The position numbers and the translations under genes were made by a program. From an uncultured Bacteroidales bacterium (GTDB lineage Bacteria; Bacteroidota; Bacteroidia; Bacteroidales; Paludibacteraceae): 6,838 nt of DNA. This document shows positions 1 through 6,612 of this stretch, one piece after another (the first letter of the stretch is position 1; each line of letters opens with the position of its first letter). Below the pieces are notes generated by a model, which saw only the letters and a program-made list of their open reading frames with translations, ran no database searches and was not told where the DNA came from. The DNA lies in NCBI GenBank assembly GCA_903929065.1, contig CAIYTJ010000185.1, forward strand, positions 1 to 6,838, given 5' to 3'.

Positions 1-6
1 AAATAA

Positions 7-642
7 ATGAAAACAAAAAAATCAACCCACTCAGTTCTTCTCTGTGGTTTTATCCTGCTGTTAACAAGTTGTGGATCAAAGAACGACCCTCAGGCACTTC
101 CGGATCCAATTCAAAAAGAAATCATTTCACAAATCTTTGGAGCAGGTGCAAGTGCTTCAGGAGTATCAATGGTCAGCCCTTCTAAAGTAATGACTAACCA
201 TACTATTTTTAAATCACCGGCTTCATCTGCTACAACTTTTCCAATTCCAGCCACTACAACTAATGGCCCTAATGGAGGTACTATAACCGTTTCAGGCAAT
301 ATGGATGTAAATTCAACTTCTTCAGAAGCAGGTACAATATCTATGACAATGAGTGAAGTTTTTGAAAGTTTCGGGATAATTGTTGAAACAAAGACCTATA
401 CCATGAGCGGTACGATACAATACACCGGTAACTTTACGATATCAACAAATAAAGTAACAGGAAAATTTACCACAAGCGGCTCATTAAATGTTGTTGGAAC
501 AGGCTATAGCAAACAGATGGCCATCGATCTTACACAAACGATGAGCGTAAACATGGATAGCTCAGGTAAATCAACAAGTACCACTGCTACTGTTACCGGT
601 ACAATAGGAGGGCAATCGGTTAATTATACAGTTACTCAATAA
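7..642 (+). CDS. Secreted Ser/Thr-rich lipoprotein of unknown function
   Basis: A 211-residue protein with a classical lipoprotein signal peptide: a basic n-region (KTKK), a hydrophobic stretch at about residues 10-19 and the lipobox LLTSC with the acceptor cysteine at position 22. Signal peptidase II should cleave before Cys22, leaving a lipid-anchored envelope protein. The next residues (GSKNDP) are not clearly an acidic surface-export signal, so inner-face versus surface location is open. From about residue 90 to the end the chain is almost wholly Ser, Thr, Gly and Val/Ile in alternating polar/hydrophobic patterns (for example SGTIQYTGNFTIS, TVTGTIGGQSVNYTVTQ), which suggests a beta-rich fold. 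There are no catalytic motifs and no cysteine beyond residues 13 and 22. I do not recognise a family. The ATG at 7 is the only start that keeps the signal peptide. Any promoter lies left of the window. A stem-loop at 721-791 probably ends the transcript. Confidence 0.85.
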   Translation: MKTKKSTHSVLLCGFILLLTSCGSKNDPQALPDPIQKEIISQIFGAGASASGVSMVSPSKVMTNHTIFKSPASSATTFPIPATTTNGPNGGTITVSGNMDVNSTSSEAGTISMTMSEVFESFGIIVETKTYTMSGTIQYTGNFTISTNKVTGKFTTSGSLNVVGTGYSKQMAIDLTQTMSVNMDSSGKSTSTTATVTGTIGGQSVNYTVTQ

Positions 643-670
643 GAATAAAAGTATTTAATTAAGCTCCAAA

Positions 671-709
671 GGGCTGTTTCATAAGAATAGCGAAAAATAG
701 AAACAGTTC
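671..709. other. Imperfect stem-loop downstream of the lipoprotein gene
   Basis: CTGTTTC at 674-680 pairs with GAAACAG at 700-706. Two G-T pairs and one G-C pair extend the stem to 671/709, enclosing a 19-nt loop. It begins 28 bp after the lipoprotein stop codon. No T-run follows on either strand, so it does not look like an intrinsic terminator. It could stabilise the 3' end of the lipoprotein mRNA or be chance pairing in AT-rich DNA. Confidence 0.35.
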
Positions 710-720
710 AGGATTGATAT

Positions 721-800
721 AAATTTCCCGCAAATTACACTGAAAAAACACATAATTATTTGTGATAATTGTCAGAATTTGCGGGAAATTTTTCTTTTTT
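721..800 (+). terminator. Long hairpin with T-rich tail, candidate terminator
   Basis: The 16-nt arm at 721-736 (AAATTTCCCGCAAATT) is perfectly complementary to the arm at 776-791. The 39-nt interior can fold further: CTGA (740-743) pairs with TCAG (772-775), and AATTAT (754-759) pairs with ATAATT (765-770) around a 5-nt loop. On the + strand the right arm runs into TTTTTCTTTTTT (789-800), the layout of an intrinsic terminator for the lipoprotein gene ending at 642. On the minus strand there is no comparable T-run, so a bidirectional role is less well supported. The stem is longer, less GC-rich and has a larger loop than an ordinary terminator, so a repeat element or a structured RNA remains possible. 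Confidence 0.5.
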
Positions 801-897
801 ATCAACAGATAGTTGAAATGGATCAACTGCCAAACTTGGTTAGTATACGATGGTTCTTTATTTGACTTGTCGGATATACGAATCAAAAAAACAGGAC

Positions 898-1374
898 TCA
901 CATCCCCAATTTATCCAGCACTTTCGCAATCCTTTCCACCTTCATGGTGTCATTCTTTACCGAATAAATCCAGTCAAGCAGTTCTTTTTGTACCGATTTG
1001 GGCAGTTTTTCAAAGTTTTGAAGCGCAAGCGGCTCATCTTTGAGGCATGTAAGAAAATCATCTGGCACAACAGTAGGTAATTCTTGTGAATACAGGATTA
1101 CATGCACCCAATCTCCTTCGTTTTTCTTTATTTTCTTTCTGATTTCACTCTTAACCGGCAACATCAACGTGTTATTTCCCATGGGCATCAGGTGGTAATT
1201 GCTTATTTCATATCCATCAATCGTGCCACGCACCTTCACCCAACCAAACCACGCATGTTTGTCCTGCGTAACTTCCGGAATAGCCGCAAAAGTCCATCCG
1301 CCCTTTCCCGGATATTTCTGAAGCAGGTAATCTTTGTCGACTAACGGGATTTTATCTTGACTTATTGATTCCAT
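898..1374 (-). CDS. YdeI/OmpD-associated family protein with DUF1905 domain
   Basis: A 158-residue soluble protein with no signal peptide or membrane segment. Residues about 14-97 match the DUF1905 pattern: GGWTFAAIPE at 25-34, a WVKVRGTIDG strand at 45-54, then NTLMLPVKSEIRKKI and GDWVHVIL. Residues about 102-155 match the OmdA/YdeI C-terminal helical domain, beginning VPDDFLTCL and containing LPKSVQKELLDWI. This two-domain layout is standard for the family. The biochemical role is unknown; the YdeI/OmpD-associated name comes from genetic links to envelope stress and bacteriocin resistance in enterobacteria and should not be taken as function here. Its ATG (1372-1374) lies inside the last codons of tilS, overlapping by 13 bp in another frame, with GGAAG about 8-12 nt upstream. 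That is one of the few Shine-Dalgarno-like sites here and suggests translational coupling to tilS. Downstream there is a run of seven Ts on the coding strand but no clear hairpin. Confidence 0.88.
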   Translation of the reverse strand: MESISQDKIPLVDKDYLLQKYPGKGGWTFAAIPEVTQDKHAWFGWVKVRGTIDGYEISNYHLMPMGNNTLMLPVKSEIRKKIKKNEGDWVHVILYSQELPTVVPDDFLTCLKDEPLALQNFEKLPKSVQKELLDWIYSVKNDTMKVERIAKVLDKLGM

Positions 1375-2690
1375 AATTTTACTTCCAACACTTCATTCGT
1401 TTCATCTGTCACTTTATAACGGTTATCGGAACGATATCCGACTATCCAGACTATATCATTGCCCGAAACAAGCAGCCAGATTTGTTCTTTTTCGGATAAA
1501 TTAAGTTTTTTGTCTATGAAATAATCACTAAGCTTCTTTTTCTGGTTCATACCAAAAGGAAAAAACCAATCTCCTTCATTCCAACGGCGTAATTCAAGTG
1601 GAAAAATAAGCTTAGATGCGTCGATATGCAGGCAATTATTGCTTTTTGAAACCTGAAAGTCTGATGATACTGTAAGTCTGTTGATTCTCAAATTAATAGG
1701 GACTAATAGTTCTGCATCACTCAGCGAAATAAAATATGATACTTCCTTATTGCCATCTTTCGCGCTGATAATCAAGTGTGTCCTATCTTTGATCAACCGG
1801 TGTGTTTCAGAGTAAAAAACCTTGCCCGACTCGGCATCCAGTGCTTCGGTGATTTGTTCAATAACCGGTGGATTAAAGCTATAGGCTGATAACAATTCAT
1901 ACATCACTGTTGGGATATGTACTTGTTGCTTGATAACATCTATATTAAGCCTGATTTCTTCCTCTCTCTTATCAACAACCAGTTCCCTAATTCTATCGAT
2001 GGCTTGTTGATAAATCGTCAGATTTCCTTCTAAATTCTCAATGGATTTGTACAGGTTTTCCCTTGCTGAAGAATTGATTTCGGTCAAAAGGGGCAAAATC
2101 TGATTCCGGAATTTGTTCCTGACGTAATTATTCGTGTGATTTGTATAATCTTCCACATGATCCAGCCCGTAATGAACGAGGTAATTCTCCACCTCTAATC
2201 GTGTGCAGCAAAGCAAAGGTCTAACCACATTTTTATTGCGTGAAGGTATTCCTGTCAACCCGCGAAGTCCTGTTCCCCTGACCATGTTCATTAACACAGT
2301 TTCGATACTATCGTCAGCTTGATGAGCAACTGCAATGGCTTGCGCGTGCAGTTTTTCAAGTAGTTCATTGAACCATTCATAACGTAAATCACGGGCAGCC
2401 ATTTCAATGGATATTTTATGTTCTTCAGCGTATTTAGTTGTTTCAAAATCAATAGAATAGAATGGTATAGAGCAGGAGTGAGCCAGGTTGCGAACAAACT
2501 CTTCATCACGGTCTGAATCTTCCATTCTCAGGTGAAAGTTGCAATGTGCTGCTATACAGTCATATCCGAGTGATATAAGCACATGAAGCAATACCACGGA
2601 GTCAGCACCACCGCTGACACCAACAATTATTGGCCCATTTGGCGTCAATAATTGCTCTTTATGAATGTAAGTTTGTACTTTTTGTTGCAT
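1362..2690 (-). CDS. tilS: tRNA(Ile)-lysidine synthase TilS
   Basis: A 442-residue cytoplasmic enzyme that uses ATP and lysine to convert C34 of the CAU-anticodon tRNA-Ile to lysidine, switching it from Met to Ile identity and AUG to AUA decoding; it is normally essential. The N-terminal PP-loop ATPase domain carries SGGADS at residues 26-31, AAHCNFHLR at 47-55, HQADDSIET at 123-131 and RGTGLRGL at 138-145. The segment VEDYTNHTNNYVRNKFRNQ (179-197) is the conserved tRNA-contacting region that closes the catalytic domain. The C-terminal TilS_C domain is seen at about 366-440, with LRRWNEGDWFFPFG and the KKLSDYFIDKKL signature (385-396). Length and domain order are complete. The ATG at 2688-2690 is preceded by AACTATTTTT with no Shine-Dalgarno, usual for Bacteroidota. 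A -33/-7 type promoter lies at 2738-2768. The gene is first in a two-gene unit with the DUF1905 gene. Confidence 0.96.
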   Translation of the reverse strand: MQQKVQTYIHKEQLLTPNGPIIVGVSGGADSVVLLHVLISLGYDCIAAHCNFHLRMEDSDRDEEFVRNLAHSCSIPFYSIDFETTKYAEEHKISIEMAARDLRYEWFNELLEKLHAQAIAVAHQADDSIETVLMNMVRGTGLRGLTGIPSRNKNVVRPLLCCTRLEVENYLVHYGLDHVEDYTNHTNNYVRNKFRNQILPLLTEINSSARENLYKSIENLEGNLTIYQQAIDRIRELVVDKREEEIRLNIDVIKQQVHIPTVMYELLSAYSFNPPVIEQITEALDAESGKVFYSETHRLIKDRTHLIISAKDGNKEVSYFISLSDAELLVPINLRINRLTVSSDFQVSKSNNCLHIDASKLIFPLELRRWNEGDWFFPFGMNQKKKLSDYFIDKKLNLSEKEQIWLLVSGNDIVWIVGYRSDNRYKVTDETNEVLEVKLWNQ

Positions 2691-2710
2691 AAAAATAGTT
2701 GAAATTGAAG

Positions 2711-2718
2711 TATCTTTG
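2711..2718 (+). promoter_or_regulatory. Candidate -7 box for the nitroreductase-folC cluster
   Basis: TATCTTTG matches the Bacteroidota -7 consensus TAnnTTTG exactly and points toward the gene starting at 2807. The best upstream TTG (2685-2687) lies 23 nt away, somewhat beyond the usual 19-21, so the -33 partner is weak. Transcription from here would give a leader of roughly 80 nt containing the inverted repeat at 2762-2786. Confidence 0.4.
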
Positions 2719-2737
2719 CGCTAATTAATCATTTTTA

Positions 2738-2768
2738 CAAAGATATTGATTTTACCTAACTTTTCCAA
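2738..2768 (-). promoter_or_regulatory. Candidate -33/-7 promoter for tilS
   Basis: Read on the minus strand, TTG (2768-2766), 20 nt, then TATCTTTG (2745-2738) fits the Bacteroidota housekeeping promoter consensus in both boxes and in spacing. The expected start site near 2730 leaves a leader of about 40 nt before the tilS ATG at 2690. The -33 box falls inside the left arm of the inverted repeat at 2762-2786. Confidence 0.6.
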
Positions 2769-2786
2769 CAATTAAATCGTTGGAAA
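2762..2786. promoter_or_regulatory. 8-bp inverted repeat, possible operator or leader hairpin
   Basis: TTTCCAAC (2762-2769) is perfectly complementary to GTTGGAAA (2779-2786) around a 9-nt AT-rich spacer. It covers the -33 box of the putative tilS promoter. It would lie in the 5' leader of the rightward transcript, ending 20 nt before the nitroreductase ATG. It may be a dimeric regulator site or an RNA hairpin; no T-run follows, so it is not a terminator. A chance origin cannot be excluded. Confidence 0.4.
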
Positions 2787-2806
2787 TGTTGATAAATAAT
2801 TTAATA

Positions 2807-3349
2807 ATGAAAACATTCCTAGAATTAGTACAATCCCGTCAGAGTGACCGTGCTTATTTGGATAAACCGGTGGAGCAGGAAAAACTGGACAGAGTCCTGG
2901 AAGCAGCGCGTCTGGCTCCTTCTGCTTGCAATGCCCAACCCTGGAAGATTGTGGTAGTAACTGATCAGGAGAAACGATTGCAAGTGGCTGATGCAACTGC
3001 AAATAAATTGTTGTCAATGAATCATTTTACTAAACAGGCACCGGTGCAACTGGTTGTGTTGGAAGAAAACGCTAATTTTACGTCAAGTGTTGGCGGTTGG
3101 GCAACCAATAAACATTATCCGCATATCGATTTGGGTATTTTAGCGGCACATATATCTTTAGCTGCTGCCGATGAAGGATTGGGATCGTGTATTATCGGTT
3201 GGTGCGATGAAAAGAAAGTACAGAAAGCGCTCGATATACCAAAAAACAAACGTGTTATGCTCGTGATATTACTTGGTTATTCAGCTCAGCCGCTTCGGGA
3301 AAAGAAGAGGAAAACGAAAGTGGAGATTGTTTCATACGATAAATATTAA
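2807..3349 (+). CDS. Nitroreductase-family FMN-dependent oxidoreductase
   Basis: A 180-residue soluble flavoprotein of the nitroreductase superfamily, expected to bind FMN at a dimer interface and reduce an unknown substrate with NAD(P)H. Visible family marks are the N-terminal RQSDRAY segment (11-17, the R-x-S-x-R phosphate-binding pattern), PSACNAQPW (38-46), the conserved helix DLGILAAHISLAAADEGLG (108-126), GSCIIGW (126-132) and the C-terminal LGYSAQPLREKKR (156-168). It is of the short nitroreductase type. I chose the ATG at 2807 because the family usually begins a few residues before the ELVxxRxSxR helix. An in-frame ATG at 2786 and a TTG at 2780 exist, but they fall in the inverted repeat at 2762-2786 and would add unconserved residues. 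No Shine-Dalgarno is evident. The stop abuts the folC ATG with no gap, so the two are almost certainly co-transcribed. Substrate specificity cannot be inferred. Confidence 0.93.
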   Translation: MKTFLELVQSRQSDRAYLDKPVEQEKLDRVLEAARLAPSACNAQPWKIVVVTDQEKRLQVADATANKLLSMNHFTKQAPVQLVVLEENANFTSSVGGWATNKHYPHIDLGILAAHISLAAADEGLGSCIIGWCDEKKVQKALDIPKNKRVMLVILLGYSAQPLREKKRKTKVEIVSYDKY

Positions 3350-4636
3350 ATGAATTACGGGGACACTATTCAATATCTCTATGACCGTCTTCCAGTTTTT
3401 CATCAAATTGGAGGTGCTGCCTATAAACCGGGATTAGATAATACTATTCGGTTAATGAATGCGTTGAATAATCCTCAAAAAAGATTTCGGAGTATTCATG
3501 TGGCTGGAACTAACGGTAAAGGTTCTGTATCACATTTTCTGGCTGCAATACTACAAAAGGCTGGCTATAAAGTGGGATTGTATACTTCACCTCATTTGGT
3601 TGATTTCAGAGAACGGATCAGGGTAAATGGAGAAATGGTGAATCAGCAATATGTGGTTGATTTTGTGGAAAATAACAAGAATCTGTTTGATGAAATTGAA
3701 CCATCATTTTTTGAAGCAACTATGGCGATGGCCTTTAATTATTTTGCTGACTGTGAAGTGGATGTGGCCATGATTGAAGTGGGATTGGGGGGAAGACTTG
3801 ACAGTACCAATATTATTTTACCGGAATTATCAATTATTACCAATATCAGCTTTGATCATGTTGGTTTTTTGGGAGATACACTTGAAAAAATAGCATTTGA
3901 AAAGGCAGGCATTATTAAACAGAATGTTCCTGTTGTCATCGGAGAAGTATTACCGGAGACAAAACCTGTTTTTGAAGCAAAAGCAACGCAGGAAAATGCC
4001 CGGATTATCTTTGCTGGGGAAGTAGTAGAAGTTCAGTTTAAAAAGTATTCCGGAAATAAAATGTTAGTGGAAACTTCTGATAATAAATCATATACGGTCG
4101 GATTATGTGGAATATACCAATTGAAGAATATTGCCACAACTTTGACTGCGATTGAACTATTAAATCAATTGGGATTTAAAATTGACGAAACTGCTGTGCG
4201 GGATGGATTTGAAAATGTGTCCGAAATAACCGGATTAAAAGGTCGTTGGCAGGTTTTACAACAGAATCCAGTGATTGTTGCCGATACCGGTCATAATGCA
4301 GGTGGAATCAGCTATGTGGTGGAACAGCTGAAAAATCAAACATATTCAACTCTTCGGATTATTTTTGGTCTGGTTAATGATAAAGACAGTTCGGCTGTTT
4401 TAGCATTATTACCGAAAGAAGCAGTTTATTACTTTACTCAGGCCAATATTGAAAGAGCGCTACCGGCTGATTTATTGTTGCAAAAAGCTCAAAGTGCAGG
4501 TTTAAATGGTGGCGCTTATCTTTCAGTAGAAGAGGCGATAAAATCGGCAGTTATTGAATCAAACCCCGATGATTTTATATTCATTGGAGGAAGTAATTTT
4601 ATAGTGGGAGAAGCATTGAATTATTTAAAGAAATAA
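3350..4636 (+). CDS. folC: Bifunctional dihydrofolate/folylpolyglutamate synthase
   Basis: A 428-residue Mur-ligase-family enzyme that adds glutamate to dihydropteroate and/or extends folate polyglutamate tails using ATP. The P-loop HVAGTNGKGS spans residues 50-59, followed by the folate-site segment YTSPHLVDFRERIRVNG (78-94). EVGLGGRLDSTN (143-154) and TNISFDHVGFLG (164-175) carry the family's metal and nucleotide residues. FEKAGI (183-188) contains the lysine, here Lys185, expected to be carbamylated by analogy with characterised homologues. The C-terminal ligase domain begins after the GLKGRWQ linker (295-301) and has DTGHN (312-316) and the late GGSNFIVGEAL motif (413-423). Length is normal. 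Whether it performs both reactions or only one cannot be decided from sequence. The ATG directly follows the TAA of the nitroreductase gene, and a membrane-protein gene follows after 11 bp. Confidence 0.95.
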   Translation: MNYGDTIQYLYDRLPVFHQIGGAAYKPGLDNTIRLMNALNNPQKRFRSIHVAGTNGKGSVSHFLAAILQKAGYKVGLYTSPHLVDFRERIRVNGEMVNQQYVVDFVENNKNLFDEIEPSFFEATMAMAFNYFADCEVDVAMIEVGLGGRLDSTNIILPELSIITNISFDHVGFLGDTLEKIAFEKAGIIKQNVPVVIGEVLPETKPVFEAKATQENARIIFAGEVVEVQFKKYSGNKMLVETSDNKSYTVGLCGIYQLKNIATTLTAIELLNQLGFKIDETAVRDGFENVSEITGLKGRWQVLQQNPVIVADTGHNAGGISYVVEQLKNQTYSTLRIIFGLVNDKDSSAVLALLPKEAVYYFTQANIERALPADLLLQKAQSAGLNGGAYLSVEEAIKSAVIESNPDDFIFIGGSNFIVGEALNYLKK

Positions 4637-4647
4637 GATTTATAATT

Positions 4648-5244
4648 ATGAGAAAGATTTCAAAACAAGACGTGATTTACGTGGTTATTGTAACACTAAC
4701 CTGGATGTTTATCAATTTTGCAGGGAATTTAATTGGTCTCTGGATTACAAAGATGATTAATGAGGCTGAATATCAATATCCGGACAGCATTTGGTTTGAA
4801 TTTGTGAAACCGGGACTGGTGCAAACAGTTGTATTTGGAATCTTGTTTGCAGTGGCATTTTATTTCCTGAAAAAGAAACGGTTAGCTCCTTTTGCTTTTA
4901 CAGCATTTCAGGTTGTTGCTTTTAATATATTCTTTATTATCAACCTGAAATTCAATCACGGACTGCATTTTGTTTCTACCTTTAAAAACATTGGCGTAAG
5001 ATATATGGGTTATTTCGGACAATCAATGGTCGATATTTTACCCATTACAGGTACTTTTAATCAATCTGTTTTTGCGCCGGATAATACGGCCGTCTTTTAT
5101 CTTTACTGGGTTTTATTGAATATGATATATTATTTTGCAATAACCTGGCTCTCAATCATTACGGCAAAATATTTTTTAGGAATTTCATTCGCCGAACAGA
5201 CCGGCAAATCAAAAGAGGTTGAGAAGGAAGTAGGAGATTTATAA
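4648..5244 (+). CDS. Four-helix integral membrane protein, unknown function
   Basis: A 198-residue protein with four hydrophobic segments at about 9-35, 55-75, 80-100 and 146-175. A basic KKKR turn lies between helices two and three, and a 45-residue loop between helices three and four contains KNIGVRYMGYFGQSMVDI and a Pro/Gly-rich stretch. The charged tail (SKEVEKEVGDL) is probably cytoplasmic. The Asn/Phe/Tyr-rich helices have no obvious transporter or enzyme motif, and I do not recognise a family. It starts 11 bp after the folC stop on the same strand, so it is probably the last gene of the nitroreductase-folC transcript; a folate-related role from position alone would be speculation. Its last codon and stop overlap the end of the opposite-strand YihY-like gene by 6 bp. 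Confidence 0.82.
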   Translation: MRKISKQDVIYVVIVTLTWMFINFAGNLIGLWITKMINEAEYQYPDSIWFEFVKPGLVQTVVFGILFAVAFYFLKKKRLAPFAFTAFQVVAFNIFFIINLKFNHGLHFVSTFKNIGVRYMGYFGQSMVDILPITGTFNQSVFAPDNTAVFYLYWVLLNMIYYFAITWLSIITAKYFLGISFAEQTGKSKEVEKEVGDL

Positions 5245-6558
5245 ATCCTTCACCAATACATTCTTAATTGCATCATCCGATTGTTCTTTCAGGCTAAGTG
5301 TTTTTTGCCAGAACGAATCCAGTAATTCACTTTTATTGGTAAGGAAAAGCTCCGAACCGTGATTATCAAGTTTTGTAAACAGCAGGTTTACTGTGAGTTG
5401 ATTAATATCGAATGCCGGCACAAAAGTAATTTTCTTCCCTACACTAACTTCAGTCAAAACAGCAACTTCTACCAACTTTCCAATCAATTGATTCACAATA
5501 CGAATCGGTAGTCTATAGGTATGTGCTATATTTTCAGCCGTGAGTGCAGTTTGTTGCGACTCAAACCGTTTCACGATAATATATGTAATAAAAAGTGTCA
5601 GAAAGTTCTTATACCTGGTGCTGATATGATTCGTATCAAATTCATATTCAAAGTTTTGAATATTCTGTGAAGCATACGATATTTCAGCACCGAATAATAC
5701 AATCAGACACGAAATCTGTAGCCACAGGAATAACAATGGAATAGCAGCAAAACTTCCGTAAACTATATTATAACGCGATAAATAATTTTGTCCGTGAATA
5801 TACATTAACTGGAAAAGCTGGAAAAAAGTACCTGCTACCAGTCCGGCTATCAATGCATTATAAAACTTCACCCTCGTGTTAGGAATAACAAGATATAAAA
5901 TGGTGAAAACTATCCAGTTAATAATATAAGGTGTAAATTTTACTCCAAAACGTAAGAAAGGAGTTAAAACATCATAGATAAAAACCTGCGAGACTTTTGA
6001 ATTGAAATAAATAGACAAACCACTTGAGAAGATAATCAGAAATGGAATTATCAAAAACGATGATAAATATGTTGCGATCTGCCGGTTAAATGATCGTTGC
6101 TTCTTAACTTGCCAGATAGTATTAAATGCTCTTTCAACCTGCCTGAAAAAACTCATTACCGACCAAAGTAAAATAATAAGACCGACGCCAATAAAAACGC
6201 CTCCCTGAGCTGATTTCAGATATTGATCTACAAAACCCATGATGGTTGGAATCAGATTGGCTTTTCCTACCATCGTTCCTTCAAGCGATTGTTCAATAAT
6301 CTTATCAAAGCCAAATCCTTTGGCAATAGCCACAATTAATGAAAATAACGGAACGACACCAAATAAAATAGAGTAGGTGAGTGCAGAAGCTCTGACATAC
6401 AAATTGTCAACAATAAAACCCCTGATTGCAAGAATAATGGTTTTAATAAACCGATAAAAATTTCTGCGGGTATTGGTTAGTTCATATTCAGTAACCTGCC
6501 AGATTTCATACCGCAGAAATGTATAAATTCGAACGAAAAATGCAATATATTTCGACAT
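5239..6558 (-). CDS. YihY/BrkB-family inner membrane protein
   Basis: A 439-residue polytopic membrane protein. The core, about residues 38-300, shows the YihY/BrkB pattern: RASALTYSILFGVVPLFSLI (56-75), a second helix around 120-138 ending at a conserved FFRQVERAFNTIW segment (137-149), further helices near 165-185, 210-225 and 235-255, and the signature YNIVYGSFAAIPLLFLWLQI (263-282) followed by LFGAEISYA. Roughly six membrane helices are expected. Residues about 310-439 form a soluble tail with a helix-turn-helix-like stretch (TAENIAHTYRLPIRIVNQLIGKLVE, given as 340-345 through 364), resembling the winged-helix-like extension of longer family members. The old ribonuclease BN label for this family is discredited; a role in transport or cell envelope is likely but unproven. 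The ATG at 6556-6558 lies 62 bp downstream of the rnpB 3' end with no Shine-Dalgarno and no convincing promoter box. The stop overlaps the convergent gene. Confidence 0.9.
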   Translation of the reverse strand: MSKYIAFFVRIYTFLRYEIWQVTEYELTNTRRNFYRFIKTIILAIRGFIVDNLYVRASALTYSILFGVVPLFSLIVAIAKGFGFDKIIEQSLEGTMVGKANLIPTIMGFVDQYLKSAQGGVFIGVGLIILLWSVMSFFRQVERAFNTIWQVKKQRSFNRQIATYLSSFLIIPFLIIFSSGLSIYFNSKVSQVFIYDVLTPFLRFGVKFTPYIINWIVFTILYLVIPNTRVKFYNALIAGLVAGTFFQLFQLMYIHGQNYLSRYNIVYGSFAAIPLLFLWLQISCLIVLFGAEISYASQNIQNFEYEFDTNHISTRYKNFLTLFITYIIVKRFESQQTALTAENIAHTYRLPIRIVNQLIGKLVEVAVLTEVSVGKKITFVPAFDINQLTVNLLFTKLDNHGSELFLTNKSELLDSFWQKTLSLKEQSDDAIKNVLVKDL

Positions 6559-6612
6559 AAAATTTAATTACAAATTTTTCAGTTTCACGCTTACTCGCCG
6601 GGAATTATTAAA

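Noticed and set aside
123..131. Residue positions within TilS: HQADDSIET differs from the commoner HHADDQxET
   Set aside because: The Asp pair and following Glu-Thr are retained, and Ser at the Gln position is usual in Bacteroidota homologues as I recall them, so this is lineage variation rather than loss of activity. Coordinates given are protein residues.
111..299. 62-codon minus-strand frame within the lipoprotein gene
   Set aside because: It is a shadow of the Ser/Thr-rich coding sequence, which leaves few stops on the reverse strand.
659..901. 80-codon open frame on the minus strand beginning at a GTG that overlaps the DUF1905 gene stop
   Set aside because: It runs through the 721-791 hairpin and the other stem-loop, has low-complexity AT-driven composition (Ile, Asn, Phe, Lys) and no recognisable motif. 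It is most likely chance, although its overlapping start is superficially operon-like.
813..1344. Three + strand open frames of 76-80 codons
   Set aside because: They lie wholly or largely opposite the DUF1905 gene, whose frame has clear domain matches; their translations show no family features.
2291..2509. 72-codon minus-strand frame inside tilS
   Set aside because: It is an alternative frame of the intact tilS, with no start context or motif support.
2780..2806. Longer N-terminus for the nitroreductase (TTG at 2780 or ATG at 2786)
   Set aside because: The added residues are not typical of the family and the starts lie within the inverted repeat at 2762-2786; the ATG at 2807 gives the expected N-terminus.
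2772..3017. 81-codon minus-strand frame opposite the nitroreductase
   Set aside because: It is antisense to a well-supported gene and crosses the divergent promoter region; the Pro/His-rich translation looks non-coding.
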